The position numbers were made by a program, and so were the translations under genes. DNA of 64,000 nucleotides, from the NCBI GenBank assembly GCA_019421365.1, contig JAHZFJ010000009.1, positions 1 to 64,000 of the forward strand, in the 5' to 3' direction. Each line of letters begins with the position of its first letter. Within the stretch, counting starts at the first letter, position 1. This stretch comes from Lachnospiraceae bacterium (GTDB lineage Bacteria; Bacillota; Clostridia; Lachnospirales; Lachnospiraceae). Below, piece by piece: positions 18,066-27,752 of the stretch. The notes beneath the pieces are model-generated. The model did no database searches. It was given only the letters and a program-made list of their open reading frames with translations, and was not told the origin of the DNA.

Positions 18066-18240
18066 GCATGGCTCCTTCCTAATATTAATGTATTTGAATT
18101 AATTTTATTGAAGTTAATTGTTAGCTACTCCAAAGAATCTTCAAGTGCTAAGTCTGAGTTTTAATTATTACAATAAAAGGTTCTCTAGTTTGCTTTCTAT
18201 TGTTTAATTATACCACAATAACGAAATTTTGCGAATTTCT

Positions 18241-18345
18241 TTTAAGTGATTACTTAAACTGAAATTTAAGTACGAGTACGAAAAAACATAGTAATAGCAA
18301 GGCTTTGAAGAATTATAGAAATACTTAAATAAATTTTTTAAGTAT
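18241..18345. promoter_or_regulatory. Cluster of five TTTAAGT/ACTTAAA half-sites
   Basis: Within 105 bases upstream of the sugar operon the heptamer occurs at 18241-18247 (+), 18252-18258 (-), 18265-18271 (+), 18323-18329 (-) and 18337-18343 (+). The first two make a dyad with a 4-base gap. The last two lie in a longer dyad, ATACTTAAA (18321-18329) and TTTAAGTAT (18337-18345). The sequence is AT-rich, so chance copies are possible, but ordered dyads suggest an operator. The rest of 18066-18487 holds no gene. Confidence 0.45.
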
Positions 18346-18407
18346 TTTAAATAGGTAAATATGCATAAAATACTAAAATATTTGTACAGTTTTTAGTGCA
18401 ATTATAC

Positions 18408-18436
18408 TTGACTGAGAGCATATGTTGAAGTAGTAT
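18408..18436 (+). promoter_or_regulatory. Promoter of the maltodextrin operon
   Basis: TTGACT (18408-18413), a 17-base spacer and TAGTAT (18431-18436) precede the first gene by about 50 bases. It lies just downstream of the TTTAAGT cluster. Confidence 0.5.
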
Positions 18437-18487
18437 ATAGTCAAAGATGGTAATAAATGGGCATGTAACGAGAAAGGATGAGAGGCA

Positions 18488-19834
18488 TTGAATAAGAAGA
18501 AACGGATAGTAAGTATGATATGCTCTATAATCATATGGGGATCTGGCCAATTTTTTGTATGTAAGCAGCGATTAAAAGGGTTGATACTGTTTCTGTTACA
18601 ATTAATTTTTGTTGGAATAGAAATGTTTAGTGGATATTGGTTAGAAGCATTGTCTGGACAGATTGAACATTTTTCACTTCGTCTACATGGTGGGTTCTTT
18701 TCAAAAGGTATTTGGGGTTTAGTTACATTAGGTGAAAAAGAAGGTGGAAGAAATGGTGACCACTCAACCATGTTATTAATAACTGGTATTATAGCAGTGA
18801 TGCTACTTATGGTAGTGGTTGGCATCTATATTTTCAATATAAGAGATGCGTATAAGACAGGTAAGTTATTAGATGAAACTGGATATTGTCCTACAACGAA
18901 AGAATATTTTAAAAATACATATTCAAAATTCTTTGCCTACGTAATATTAATTCCTATTGTTATATATATCATGTTTATAGTGGTAATGCCTATTATATTT
19001 GCAATATTAACAGCATTTACAAACTATAACACCAATCATTTACCACCTGGAAACTTAATTAGTTGGGTTGGCTTTAGTAACTTTAAGAAGTTGTTCCAGA
19101 TTCCAATCTGGTCAAGTACCTTCTTCTCCGTACTAAGATGGACTGTTGTCTGGGCTGTTCTGGCAACGTTTTCGACATACTTCTTTGGTATGTTTCAAGC
19201 GATCTTATTAAATAGTAAATACACCAAATGTAAAACTCTTTACCGAGGAATTATGATTTTACCTTGGGCGATACCGCAATTAATTTCTTTATTAGTATTT
19301 CGTAATTTCTTAAATGGTCAATTTGGACCAGTAAGTAAGTTTTTAATGGACATTGGATTAACCGATCATAGAATTGCATTTTTATCAGACCCGTTTATTG
19401 CAAAGGTTACCATCTTAGTAGTAAACCTGTGGCTTGGATTTCCGATGTTCATGATTATGATTCAAGGTATCTTATCGAATATAGATAAGAGTTTATATGA
19501 AACAGCAGAAATTGATGGTGGTGGCGGCATTAAGATATTCAGATACATTACGCTACCTCTTGTTTTACGAGCAACTGCACCACTGATTGTTATGAATCTT
19601 GCAGGTAACTTTAATGGATTTGGAATTATCTACTTCTTAACTAACGGAGGACCAGTTAACTCCAGTTATCAATTTGCAGGAGATACGGATATCTTGATCT
19701 CATGGATATATAAGCTAACCTTAGAGCAGAAACTGTATGATATGGCAGCTGTTATGAATATTATGATTTTCATACTTATTGCTGTAGTGTCCATCTGGAA
19801 CTTCAGAAGAACACAAGCTTTCAAGGAGGTGTAA
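18488..19834 (+). CDS. Sugar ABC permease, MalF type
   Basis: A 448-residue membrane protein with about eight helices, including extra N-terminal helices (about 10-30, 32-52, 98-120) before the six-helix permease core, as in MalF/GanP proteins. The EAA loop that docks the ATPase is YETAEIDGGGGIKIFRYITLP. The start is TTG, with AGAAAGG at about 18472-18478. It forms a transporter with the MalG-type permease 4 bases downstream and the binding protein after it. No ATPase gene is in the cluster, so a shared MsmX-type ATPase elsewhere must power it. The substrate is most likely maltodextrin, judged from the neighbours. Confidence 0.9.
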   Translation: MNKKKRIVSMICSIIIWGSGQFFVCKQRLKGLILFLLQLIFVGIEMFSGYWLEALSGQIEHFSLRLHGGFFSKGIWGLVTLGEKEGGRNGDHSTMLLITGIIAVMLLMVVVGIYIFNIRDAYKTGKLLDETGYCPTTKEYFKNTYSKFFAYVILIPIVIYIMFIVVMPIIFAILTAFTNYNTNHLPPGNLISWVGFSNFKKLFQIPIWSSTFFSVLRWTVVWAVLATFSTYFFGMFQAILLNSKYTKCKTLYRGIMILPWAIPQLISLLVFRNFLNGQFGPVSKFLMDIGLTDHRIAFLSDPFIAKVTILVVNLWLGFPMFMIMIQGILSNIDKSLYETAEIDGGGGIKIFRYITLPLVLRATAPLIVMNLAGNFNGFGIIYFLTNGGPVNSSYQFAGDTDILISWIYKLTLEQKLYDMAAVMNIMIFILIAVVSIWNFRRTQAFKEV

Positions 19835-19838
19835 GTAC

Positions 19839-20666
19839 ATGTGGAAGAGAAGAGTGAAAGCGGTTTTAATTAATGCAGAACTAATCCTAGTATCAATCAT
19901 AGTCCTTATACCAGTTGTTTGGATTGTAATGTCTTCCTTTAACAAAGGGCAGAACTTATCGACAGCAAGTTTTTTACCAAAAGAGTTAACCTTGTCAAAC
20001 TATAGAAAATTATTTCAGGAAACTGACTTTGGAAATTGGTTCTTGAATAGTTTATCCATTGCTACATTAAATGCTTTAATCTCGGTTGTCTTGATTTTAT
20101 TAACTGCTTGGATCTTATCAAGATTTAAGTTTAAGGGGAAGAAGACAGGATTACTTACTTTATTAGTGCTATCTATGTTCCCTAGTTTCTTATCTATGAC
20201 AGCAGTTTACACATTATTCATTGTGTTAGAACTTGTGAATAAGCCTATTGCTTTAGTAATACTCTATGCAGCAGGGGCAATCCCTTACAATGTATGGTTA
20301 GTAAAAGGGTATATTGATGGTATACCAAGTTCTCTTGATGAGGCAGCGTATATAGATGGTAGTAGTAAGCTGAATACATTCGTACGAATCATTGTACCAA
20401 TGTCAAAACCGATTATTGTATATTGTGCAGTATCGCAATTTATGATGCCATGGATGGATTATATCATACCTAACTTATTATTAACTGGTAACAAAAACAA
20501 GACGGTAGCTGTTGGTCTATATTCCATGATCTCTAACGATCAGAATGCTAATTTTACCTCGTTTGCTGCAGGAGCAGTATTAGTTGCAGTACCAATCACT
20601 ATTATGTATCTAATATTCCAGAAGTTTTTAGTACAGGGAATTGTAGCGGGTGCATCTAAGGAGTAA
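19839..20666 (+). CDS. Sugar ABC permease, MalG type
   Basis: A 275-residue inner-membrane permease with six helices. The EAA motif is LDEAAYIDGSSKLNTFVRII. AAGGAGG in the last codons of the upstream gene gives it a ribosome site and a gap of only 4 bases. It is the usual short partner of MalF in CUT1 oligosaccharide importers. Confidence 0.92.
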   Translation: MWKRRVKAVLINAELILVSIIVLIPVVWIVMSSFNKGQNLSTASFLPKELTLSNYRKLFQETDFGNWFLNSLSIATLNALISVVLILLTAWILSRFKFKGKKTGLLTLLVLSMFPSFLSMTAVYTLFIVLELVNKPIALVILYAAGAIPYNVWLVKGYIDGIPSSLDEAAYIDGSSKLNTFVRIIVPMSKPIIVYCAVSQFMMPWMDYIIPNLLLTGNKNKTVAVGLYSMISNDQNANFTSFAAGAVLVAVPITIMYLIFQKFLVQGIVAGASKE

Positions 20667-20722
20667 AACTATGAGCATGCAAGATTCTTTGTCAGTCAAA
20701 TATATAGAAAAGAGGATGAGTT

Positions 20723-22000
20723 ATGAAGAAGAATAGTAGCAAGAAAGTTCTTGCAGTGATCTTATCTGTAATAATGATTAGTAGTTTAACTGGTTGTAAG
20801 AAAACACTACCAGAAGATGAAGAAGTGTTTACTGGTAGCGGTGCTGCAACTGTAGATGAAATGACTCCAGAAAAGGATGCCAAACTGGTGTTCTGGACCA
20901 GCAATAAAGAATACGGAGAATCAATTGCCAAAGCATTCGAAGCAAAATACGGTGTTCCCGTAACCGTTGCACAAGAAGGAATGGGAACAGTTGATAAGAT
21001 TGCACTAAGTGGTCCTTCAGGAGAAGGAGCCGACGTGTTTACAACAGGTCATGATAATTTTCAAAAGGGGTTATCATCAGGAGTGTTCATGGAACTTGAA
21101 GATGCAATCGTTGATAACGTAAATAGCAAGATAGCAGAATCAGGGACTAAGACGGTTATGAATGATGGAAAGATGTATGGCATTCCAATATCAATCGAAG
21201 TTAACTGTTTATTCTATAACAAGGATTTAGTGGAAACTCCAGCAACAACATTAGAAGAAATCATGGAAGGCGCGAAGACGTTCAATGATCCAGCAAACAA
21301 CAAATTTAACTTCCTATGTACCATTGGCGATGGCTATTATGAATTTCCATTCGTAGCTTCACAAGGCTTTGAATTGTTTGGTCCAAACGGTGATGATGAG
21401 GATAACCCAGGATTTGATACGGATGAGTACGAAAAAGGACTAGAATTAATTGCTGCATTGCATGAGACCATGCCAATTTCATCTACAGATCTTAATAATA
21501 AGAGCTCTTTAAAGGCTAACTTCATGGAGGGGAATGTAGCTTATTATATCACTGGACCTTGGGATGTAACGCAAATAAAAGAGAGTGGAGTGAACTTTGG
21601 TATCACAGTATTACCAACGTATAAAGGAAATCAGTTGAAACCATTCGCAGGCGTACAATGTGCATTTGTTTCAACATTTACTAAGTATCCAATTGCTGCA
21701 GAATTACTAGCAAACTTCTTAATTAGTGATGAGGGTGCAAGTATCTTATATAATGAATCAAATGGAATTACTACGCTTAACAATATTGATAATGTAGATG
21801 GATTATCAGAGGATCCATATTTACCAGCTTTCGTAAAACAATTCGAGAATTCCATTGCAATGCCAAGTGTTGCTAGAATATCTTACTTTTGGTCAATTGC
21901 AGCAGATATTGACTGTGCTGTATTTGATGGCCAATTAACACCAGCAGAGGCTCGCAAGAAAGCTATTGAGAACTGGAATTCTCTACTAGCAACCGAGTAA
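20723..22000 (+). CDS. Maltodextrin-type extracellular solute-binding lipoprotein
   Basis: A 425-residue family 1 binding protein. The lipoprotein signal ends in the lipobox LTGC with lipidated C25. The mature chain has the MalE-like fold order: VFWTSNKEYGESIAKAFEAKYG near the start, PISIEVNCLFYNKDL in the hinge region, and GPWDVTQIKESG in the second lobe. GAGGATG lies before the ATG. It would capture starch oligosaccharides released by the enzymes at 25532 and 28009 and hand them to the two permeases upstream. Confidence 0.9.
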   Translation: MKKNSSKKVLAVILSVIMISSLTGCKKTLPEDEEVFTGSGAATVDEMTPEKDAKLVFWTSNKEYGESIAKAFEAKYGVPVTVAQEGMGTVDKIALSGPSGEGADVFTTGHDNFQKGLSSGVFMELEDAIVDNVNSKIAESGTKTVMNDGKMYGIPISIEVNCLFYNKDLVETPATTLEEIMEGAKTFNDPANNKFNFLCTIGDGYYEFPFVASQGFELFGPNGDDEDNPGFDTDEYEKGLELIAALHETMPISSTDLNNKSSLKANFMEGNVAYYITGPWDVTQIKESGVNFGITVLPTYKGNQLKPFAGVQCAFVSTFTKYPIAAELLANFLISDEGASILYNESNGITTLNNIDNVDGLSEDPYLPAFVKQFENSIAMPSVARISYFWSIAADIDCAVFDGQLTPAEARKKAIENWNSLLATE

Positions 22001-22043
22001 GGGAAAGTTTCATAGACAGCATATAGAGCTGAAAGGAGCATGC

Positions 22044-23765
22044 ATGAACAGAGAAGCACTATACCATTGCTCAAAGAGCAATTACGCATATCCATATGAG
22101 GTAACAGATATCAGAATTCGATTCCGAACAGCGAAAGATGATGTAAATGAAGTAAGGCTTTATTATGGGGTGAAATTTGATTGGGCAAACAAGACATATC
22201 ATAGTATGACTAAAATTGGTTCGGATGAGTATTTTGATTATTACCAATATAATATTAGACAAGAGGACATTAGAGTAGGTTATTACTTTGAAGTTATAGC
22301 AGGTGAGGAGGATATCTTCTATACAGAGGCAGGTATACTTGATTCTTTTGATGATAACCGTGCACACTGTTTATTCTTCCAATATCCTAGTGCACATTAT
22401 GTAGATATACCACACAAACCAAGTTGGTTTAGTGATGCTGTATTCTATCAAATCTTTGTAGAAAGGTTTGCGAATGGGAATCCTGGGATCTCACCAAATG
22501 GTATTGTTCCGTGGGATTCAATTCCAACACCGAAGTCCTTTTATGGAGGTGATTTAGAAGGTATTCGTAGTCATTTACCCTATCTACAGGACTTAGGTAT
22601 TAATGCAATTTATCTTACCCCAATATTCGAATCCATATCAAATCATAAGTATGACACCATTGATTATATGGAGATAGATGCACATTTTGGTGATAAAGAG
22701 ACATTTCGTAAGTTAGTGAATGAAGCACATGAGAAAGGAATTCAAATTATCCTTGATGCAGTGTTTAATCATTGTAGTGATCAATTTGCTCCGTTTAAAG
22801 ATGTATTGGAACATGGAGAAAATTCAATCTATAAGGATTGGTTCCGTATTAAGGAATTCCCTGTTAGTCAGACAGAACCAAATTATGAGATGTTTGCAAG
22901 TGTACCATATATGCCAAGATTCAATACAGCAAACAAAGAAGTTCAAAAGTACCTTTTTGATGTGGTTCGTTACTGGACAACGGAGTTTCATATTGATGGC
23001 TGGAGACTTGACGTAGCAGATGAACCGGACCACTGTTTTTGGAGAGAATTTAGAAAAGTGGTAAAAGAACTTGATAATAATCTTCTAATTATAGGTGAAG
23101 TTTGGCATGATTCTATGCCATGGTTACTAGGTGATCAATTTGATACTGTTATGAATTATCCGGTTATGCATCAAGCAATCAACTTTTTTGCGAAAGGAGA
23201 TATTGATGCAAGAGCATTTTCAGAGGTCCTAACAATGCAACTTATGAAATATCCGGATTTAATTAATGAAATGATGTTTAATCTACTAGACAGTCATGAT
23301 ACAGAACGATTCTTGTTTATGTGTAAGGAAAACAAACAGAATCTAATGAATGCAGCTGCATTTATATTCGGTTACATTGGATCACCATGCGTCTATTACG
23401 GAACGGAGATAGGTTTAACAGGAGGGTATGATCCAGGTTGTAGAAAAGGATTTAACTGGAATACAGAAGAATGGGATCATGAGATACATAATTATTATAA
23501 GCGATTGATATACATTAGAAAGAATGAGCCAGCTCTTCGTTATGGAAAGATAGCCTTTGAAAGTACAAAAGAACTGTTTGTAATGAAACGTAGTTACGAA
23601 GAAACCGAAATCTATGTTGTAATTAATCAGACAGATATAGTTCAGTTGTTACCAACAGATATCATGCAATCAAAGTATATTGACCTATTATCGAATCAGT
23701 CTATTGATTGTAATGAAATATTGCCTTATACGGCGCACTATTTTAAAATTTGTAAAGGAGAATGA
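22044..23765 (+). CDS. Cytoplasmic GH13 alpha-glucanase (neopullulanase/maltogenic amylase-like)
   Basis: A 573-residue enzyme without a signal peptide. The N-terminal domain (about 1-120) resembles CBM34, as in cyclomaltodextrinases and neopullulanases. The GH13 barrel follows (about 130-490) with the four conserved regions: DAVFNH, GWRLDVADE (nucleophile Asp), IIGEVWHD (acid/base Glu) and LLDSHDTERF (Asp). A short C-domain ends the chain. AAAGGAG precedes the ATG. It would split imported maltodextrins or cyclodextrins inside the cell, in line with the importer just upstream and the CGTase-like enzymes downstream. Confidence 0.9.
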   Translation: MNREALYHCSKSNYAYPYEVTDIRIRFRTAKDDVNEVRLYYGVKFDWANKTYHSMTKIGSDEYFDYYQYNIRQEDIRVGYYFEVIAGEEDIFYTEAGILDSFDDNRAHCLFFQYPSAHYVDIPHKPSWFSDAVFYQIFVERFANGNPGISPNGIVPWDSIPTPKSFYGGDLEGIRSHLPYLQDLGINAIYLTPIFESISNHKYDTIDYMEIDAHFGDKETFRKLVNEAHEKGIQIILDAVFNHCSDQFAPFKDVLEHGENSIYKDWFRIKEFPVSQTEPNYEMFASVPYMPRFNTANKEVQKYLFDVVRYWTTEFHIDGWRLDVADEPDHCFWREFRKVVKELDNNLLIIGEVWHDSMPWLLGDQFDTVMNYPVMHQAINFFAKGDIDARAFSEVLTMQLMKYPDLINEMMFNLLDSHDTERFLFMCKENKQNLMNAAAFIFGYIGSPCVYYGTEIGLTGGYDPGCRKGFNWNTEEWDHEIHNYYKRLIYIRKNEPALRYGKIAFESTKELFVMKRSYEETEIYVVINQTDIVQLLPTDIMQSKYIDLLSNQSIDCNEILPYTAHYFKICKGE

Positions 23766-23767
23766 GT

Positions 23768-24391
23768 ATGAAAAAGAAATTGGAGAAGGTTTTTAGTTTC
23801 GTATTAGTTTTTGCTTTTGTTGTTATTGGCCTAGTATTACCAGCTAAATTATCTAAAGCGGCAGATACTACAAGTACATCAACTGATGCAAGTAATGTAG
23901 TTAAGGTATATTACTTTAATGAAAATAATTGGGAAAGTGTCAATATATGGTCATGGACAATTGAGACAACCGTAGATTTGGCAAAGAATGCTTGGCCTGG
24001 AGATGCAATGACAGATGAAGGAAATGGTTGGTTTTCAACTGAAATAACATCGGAAGAAAACATCGGAGTTTTATTCACTGACAATTCTGGTAATCAGACA
24101 GCTGATTGTAAAGATCTAGAGCCTGGTAAAACATATTGGCTTACAAATGGTAGTGAAGATTTACTTAACGATTCCGGTATGGGCGGTGGAGTAAATGTAG
24201 TTGCTTCAACTGAACCAAAAGCTGGTTGGCCTGAAGGACCTGCAGCTGATACAGCAACTACAGCACCAGCAACTACAAGTGAAGATAAAGATGGTAACAT
24301 TGCTTTATTTGTAGTAGTAGCTGTTGCAATTGTAGCTGTTGTAATTATCACAGGTACTGTTATAACGAAGAAGACAAAGGGAAGCAAATAG
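23768..24391 (+). CDS. Membrane-anchored CBM26-like starch-binding protein
   Basis: A 207-residue protein without a catalytic domain. A signal peptide (hydrophobic core about 8-26, cleavage near LSKA-AD) leads into one module of about 100 residues whose VKVYYFNENNWESVNIWSWT, AWPGDAM and GWFSTEI segments match CBM25/CBM26 starch-binding modules. A Thr/Ala-rich linker, a membrane helix (NIALFVVVAVAIVAVVIITG) and a basic tail KKTKGSK follow. The ATG at 23768 is chosen because AAAGGAG sits 7 bases before it. As the last gene of the importer operon it probably holds starch or maltodextrins at the cell surface close to the transporter. Confidence 0.8.
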   Translation: MKKKLEKVFSFVLVFAFVVIGLVLPAKLSKAADTTSTSTDASNVVKVYYFNENNWESVNIWSWTIETTVDLAKNAWPGDAMTDEGNGWFSTEITSEENIGVLFTDNSGNQTADCKDLEPGKTYWLTNGSEDLLNDSGMGGGVNVVASTEPKAGWPEGPAADTATTAPATTSEDKDGNIALFVVVAVAIVAVVIITGTVITKKTKGSK

Positions 24392-24440
24392 TCCGTTAGC
24401 ATCAGATAATATATAATATGTAATGAAAGGGGGGATTTCT

Positions 24441-25358
24441 TTAATCCGCATCGGGATTTATTAAGAACTGGTTACAAGGAGTACCCACATACACAAGACG
24501 AAGGAGCTGTTCTAAAGTTTTTACGGCAGTTATAGCCTTCGTCTTGTTTTTTATTGAAATTGTCATTGTATCAGGTAAAAGAAGTTTTGACTTATCGAGT
24601 GAAGTTACGACTACAATATGATCATTACGGATATATCTTTCTACTTCAAGACCGAGAATTTCACCTAGGACAACCCCTTTATCGTTCTGATGTTTAAGAA
24701 GAAATTCTCGCAAATCATTTTTCATGTCATTAATAAATATCTTGTCTGTACGAATTGTATTCGTAATAATATCTTTTATTTCTTCATTCAATATGTCTTC
24801 CATTATTAAGAAGATATCATCTTCTTGTAACATGCGCTTTGCCTGAGTGATAATTAATTCATAATTGGGATATATCTTGCAAAAGAGGGGATCGTTAATT
24901 TCACAATCAAGAAAAATAATAGGAACATAGTAATTTCTTGTAACTCTACGAACTTCCTCTGTACGTATATCAATTATGAAGGCAGCATCAAGAGAACGTT
25001 TGGATATAATATCTGCTTCCTCCTCAAATGCTTTTGTAGTCGCTATGATGGTGTCATAACCTAACAATGACAACTGCATCTGAAGTTCAATGGCTAAATC
25101 ATAATAAAGCATCTTTTTACTAGGAGCGTTACGCTTATTCCAATTAATTATTATACCAATCAAATTACTCTTAGGATGTGTAGTACATCGATTTACATTA
25201 GGGGCATAATTAAGTTTTTTGGCTGCTTCTAAGACCTTGATGCGGGTATCGTGTTTAATATGTTCTTTATCTGAATTATTAATTACATAAGAAACGGTGG
25301 CAACTGATACACCACATAAGTCTGCTATATCTTGCATAGTTGCTTTATTCTTTCCCAT
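24441..25358 (-). CDS. LacI-family transcriptional regulator
   Basis: A 305-residue regulator. The N-terminal helix-turn-helix is TMQDIADLCGVSVATVSYVI (about 7-26), and a periplasmic-binding-like effector domain follows. The start MGKNKAT is chosen because GGAGG lies 7 bases before that ATG; a longer in-frame reading from 25418 has no ribosome site. At 305 residues it is shorter than the usual 330-340, mostly at the C-terminus. It is convergent with the maltodextrin operon and divergent from the CGTase-like gene, so it is the likely MalR-type regulator of the starch locus. Confidence 0.88.
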   Translation of the reverse strand: MGKNKATMQDIADLCGVSVATVSYVINNSDKEHIKHDTRIKVLEAAKKLNYAPNVNRCTTHPKSNLIGIIINWNKRNAPSKKMLYYDLAIELQMQLSLLGYDTIIATTKAFEEEADIISKRSLDAAFIIDIRTEEVRRVTRNYYVPIIFLDCEINDPLFCKIYPNYELIITQAKRMLQEDDIFLIMEDILNEEIKDIITNTIRTDKIFINDMKNDLREFLLKHQNDKGVVLGEILGLEVERYIRNDHIVVVTSLDKSKLLLPDTMTISIKNKTKAITAVKTLEQLLRLVYVGTPCNQFLINPDAD

Positions 25359-25531
25359 AATGTACCTCCATATGATAGTATTTCCATTAATTGTAGCATG
25401 GGAATATTGGAAAATCAACTATGTGATAGTTACTTGATAAAACGAGTTTGTAATAGTTCAGTTACTAAGTTTTCTTGGTTACCTGAATAAGTTACAGGAG
25501 TGTCCCTATATAAGGGCTGAAAGGAGTAAGT

Positions 25532-27712
25532 ATGATGAATTTGCAATTGAATAGGAAGAACCATTCTTTGGTACAGAAACTAACTAGTTTACTATTCGTA
25601 CTTATCTTTGCATTTGGAGTTATCTTCACAAATGTACCAGTACAAGCTGCCACGACTTCAACAGACGCAGAAGTTACGAATACAGCAAGTTTTTCAACAG
25701 ATGTTATTTATCAGATTGTTACAGATCGCTTCTTTGATGGGGATACTAGTAACAACCTTACCGGAAGTATATTTGATAAATCGAACTTACAGAAATATCA
25801 CGGTGGTGACTGGGCCGGAATTACACAAAAATTAAATGAAGGTTATTTTAGCGGTATGGGAGTAACCGCTCTTTGGATCTCATCACCAGTTGAAAATATC
25901 TCTACCATTGACCCATCAAATGGTTGTGCATCTTATCATGGATATTGGGCAAAAGATTTCTTTACGACTAATCCATACTTTGGTTCCGTAAACGATTTTC
26001 AAACAATGATTAGTACAGCACATGCACTTGGAATTAAAATCGTGATTGACTTTGCACCAAACCATACATCTACAGCTGAATTAGGTAATATGACATTTCC
26101 TGAAGATGGTGCATTATACAAAGATGGAACATATCTAGGAGGATTTAAAAACGATATATTAGGACTATTCAATCATGAAAGTTGGACTGACTTTAGTACA
26201 TTAGAAAATAGTATCTATCACAGTATGTATGGATTAGCAGATCTAAATAATCAGAATGAAACTGTAGATACTTATATGAAGGAAGCAATAGAAAAATGGC
26301 TTGATATGGGTGTAGATGGTATTCGTGTGGACGCTGTTAAACATATGTCATCTGGCTGGCAAAAGAATTGGTTAAGTTCTATCTATTCTTATAAACCAGT
26401 ATTTGTTTTTGGTGAATGGTTTAATGGTGGAGTGGCAGCAGATTCAGATATGACCAAATTCGCCAATGATAGTGGTATGAGTTTATTAGATTTTAGATTT
26501 GCAAATGCAGTTCGTAATGCACTTGGTAGTGGTACTGCAACGATGAAGGATTTATATAATGTAGTAGCTGCAACAGGTGCCGATTATGAAGAAGCGAATG
26601 ATCAAGTAACATTCATTGATAATCATGATATGAGTCGCTTTATGACACTGGCAAACAATAATGGACGTTCATTAGAAAATGCCTATGTTATTCTTCTTAC
26701 TTCACGCGGTGTTCCAACTATCTATTATGGTTCAGAACAATACGCAACAGGAACAACTGATCCTTACAATCGTGGGGACATGCCTTCTTTTGATACGAAC
26801 TCAACAGCATATAGGGTAATCAGTCATCTTGCACCATTACGTAAAACAAATCCTGCGTTGGCTTATGGAACAACGAAAGAACGTTGGATAAACAATGATG
26901 TAATCATCTACGAACGTCAATTTGGTAACAATGTTGTTGTAACAGCTGTAAATCGAAATCAAAGCAGCAGTTATAGTATCTCAGGATTATATACAAGCCT
27001 TCCTCAAGGCACATACTCTGATGTTATGCAAGGTACTCTTGGTGGCGGTAATATCACAGTAACAAGTGGTGGAGCAGTTAACACGTTTACTTTAGGAGCT
27101 GGACAGTCAGCAGTATGGGAATATACAGCTAACAGTTCATCTACACCATTAATAGGTAATGTTGATCCAATGATGGGTATAGCAGGAAACACTGTCACAA
27201 TTACAGGTAGAGGTTTCGGCAACCCACAAGGTAGTGTAAGCTTTGGTACGAGTAGCGCACAAGTAGTTTCTTGGTCAGACTCAGAAATTGAAGTAATTGT
27301 TCCTAGCGTATCAGCTGGAAAATATGCAATTAAAGTAACTACTTTAACAGGAACAGCAAGTAATTCGTATAGTGGATTTGAGGTGTTATCTGGTACACAG
27401 ATATCAGTAAGATTTAAGGTTAATAATGCTACAACTAACTATGGTACTAACGTGTATATTGTAGGTAATACTTATGAACTTGGTAATTGGGATACTTCTA
27501 AGGCTATTGGACCTTTATTTAATAACACTAGTACAATAGGTATGTATCCTACATGGTTCTATGATGTTAGTGTACCAGCTGGAACAACAATTCAATATAA
27601 ATTCATTAAAAAAGATGCAAGCGGAAATGTAGTATGGGAGGGTGGAAGTAATCATAGCATAACAACTCCTAATACTGGAACAGCAGAAGCTACAGTAAAT
27701 TGGCAAAATTAA
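25532..27712 (+). CDS. Secreted CGTase-like GH13 enzyme (1)
   Basis: A 726-residue exported enzyme with the full A-B-C-D-E plan of cyclodextrin glucanotransferases. A signal peptide (cleavage near VQA-A) leads into the GH13 barrel with D267 (GIRVDAVKH), E295 (FGEWF) and D366 (IDNHD). Domain C follows, then an IPT/TIG domain D (about 535-620) and a C-terminal CBM20 (VRFKVNNATTNYGTNVYIVG and ELGNWD). The central subsite Tyr of CGTases is present in SMYGLADLN, but the following Asp of the usual YDLADLN is Gly. It cuts or cyclises starch outside the cell. AAAGGAG lies before the ATG. Confidence 0.9.
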   Translation: MMNLQLNRKNHSLVQKLTSLLFVLIFAFGVIFTNVPVQAATTSTDAEVTNTASFSTDVIYQIVTDRFFDGDTSNNLTGSIFDKSNLQKYHGGDWAGITQKLNEGYFSGMGVTALWISSPVENISTIDPSNGCASYHGYWAKDFFTTNPYFGSVNDFQTMISTAHALGIKIVIDFAPNHTSTAELGNMTFPEDGALYKDGTYLGGFKNDILGLFNHESWTDFSTLENSIYHSMYGLADLNNQNETVDTYMKEAIEKWLDMGVDGIRVDAVKHMSSGWQKNWLSSIYSYKPVFVFGEWFNGGVAADSDMTKFANDSGMSLLDFRFANAVRNALGSGTATMKDLYNVVAATGADYEEANDQVTFIDNHDMSRFMTLANNNGRSLENAYVILLTSRGVPTIYYGSEQYATGTTDPYNRGDMPSFDTNSTAYRVISHLAPLRKTNPALAYGTTKERWINNDVIIYERQFGNNVVVTAVNRNQSSSYSISGLYTSLPQGTYSDVMQGTLGGGNITVTSGGAVNTFTLGAGQSAVWEYTANSSSTPLIGNVDPMMGIAGNTVTITGRGFGNPQGSVSFGTSSAQVVSWSDSEIEVIVPSVSAGKYAIKVTTLTGTASNSYSGFEVLSGTQISVRFKVNNATTNYGTNVYIVGNTYELGNWDTSKAIGPLFNNTSTIGMYPTWFYDVSVPAGTTIQYKFIKKDASGNVVWEGGSNHSITTPNTGTAEATVNWQN

Positions 27713-27752
27713 TTACTGGATTTCCTTAGTTTATTAAATAATATAGTTTGAT

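Noticed and set aside
18223..18239. dif site for the recombinase
   Set aside because: Six-base arms with a 5-base centre do not match the 11-6-11 build of dif sites; kept only as a remark.
22071..22367. Antisense frame in the GH13 gene
   Set aside because: It lies opposite the CBM34-like domain with no signal of its own.
25359..25418. Longer N-terminus for the LacI-family regulator
   Set aside because: The GGAGG site lies inside this stretch, 7 bases before the ATG at 25358 where the helix-turn-helix begins.
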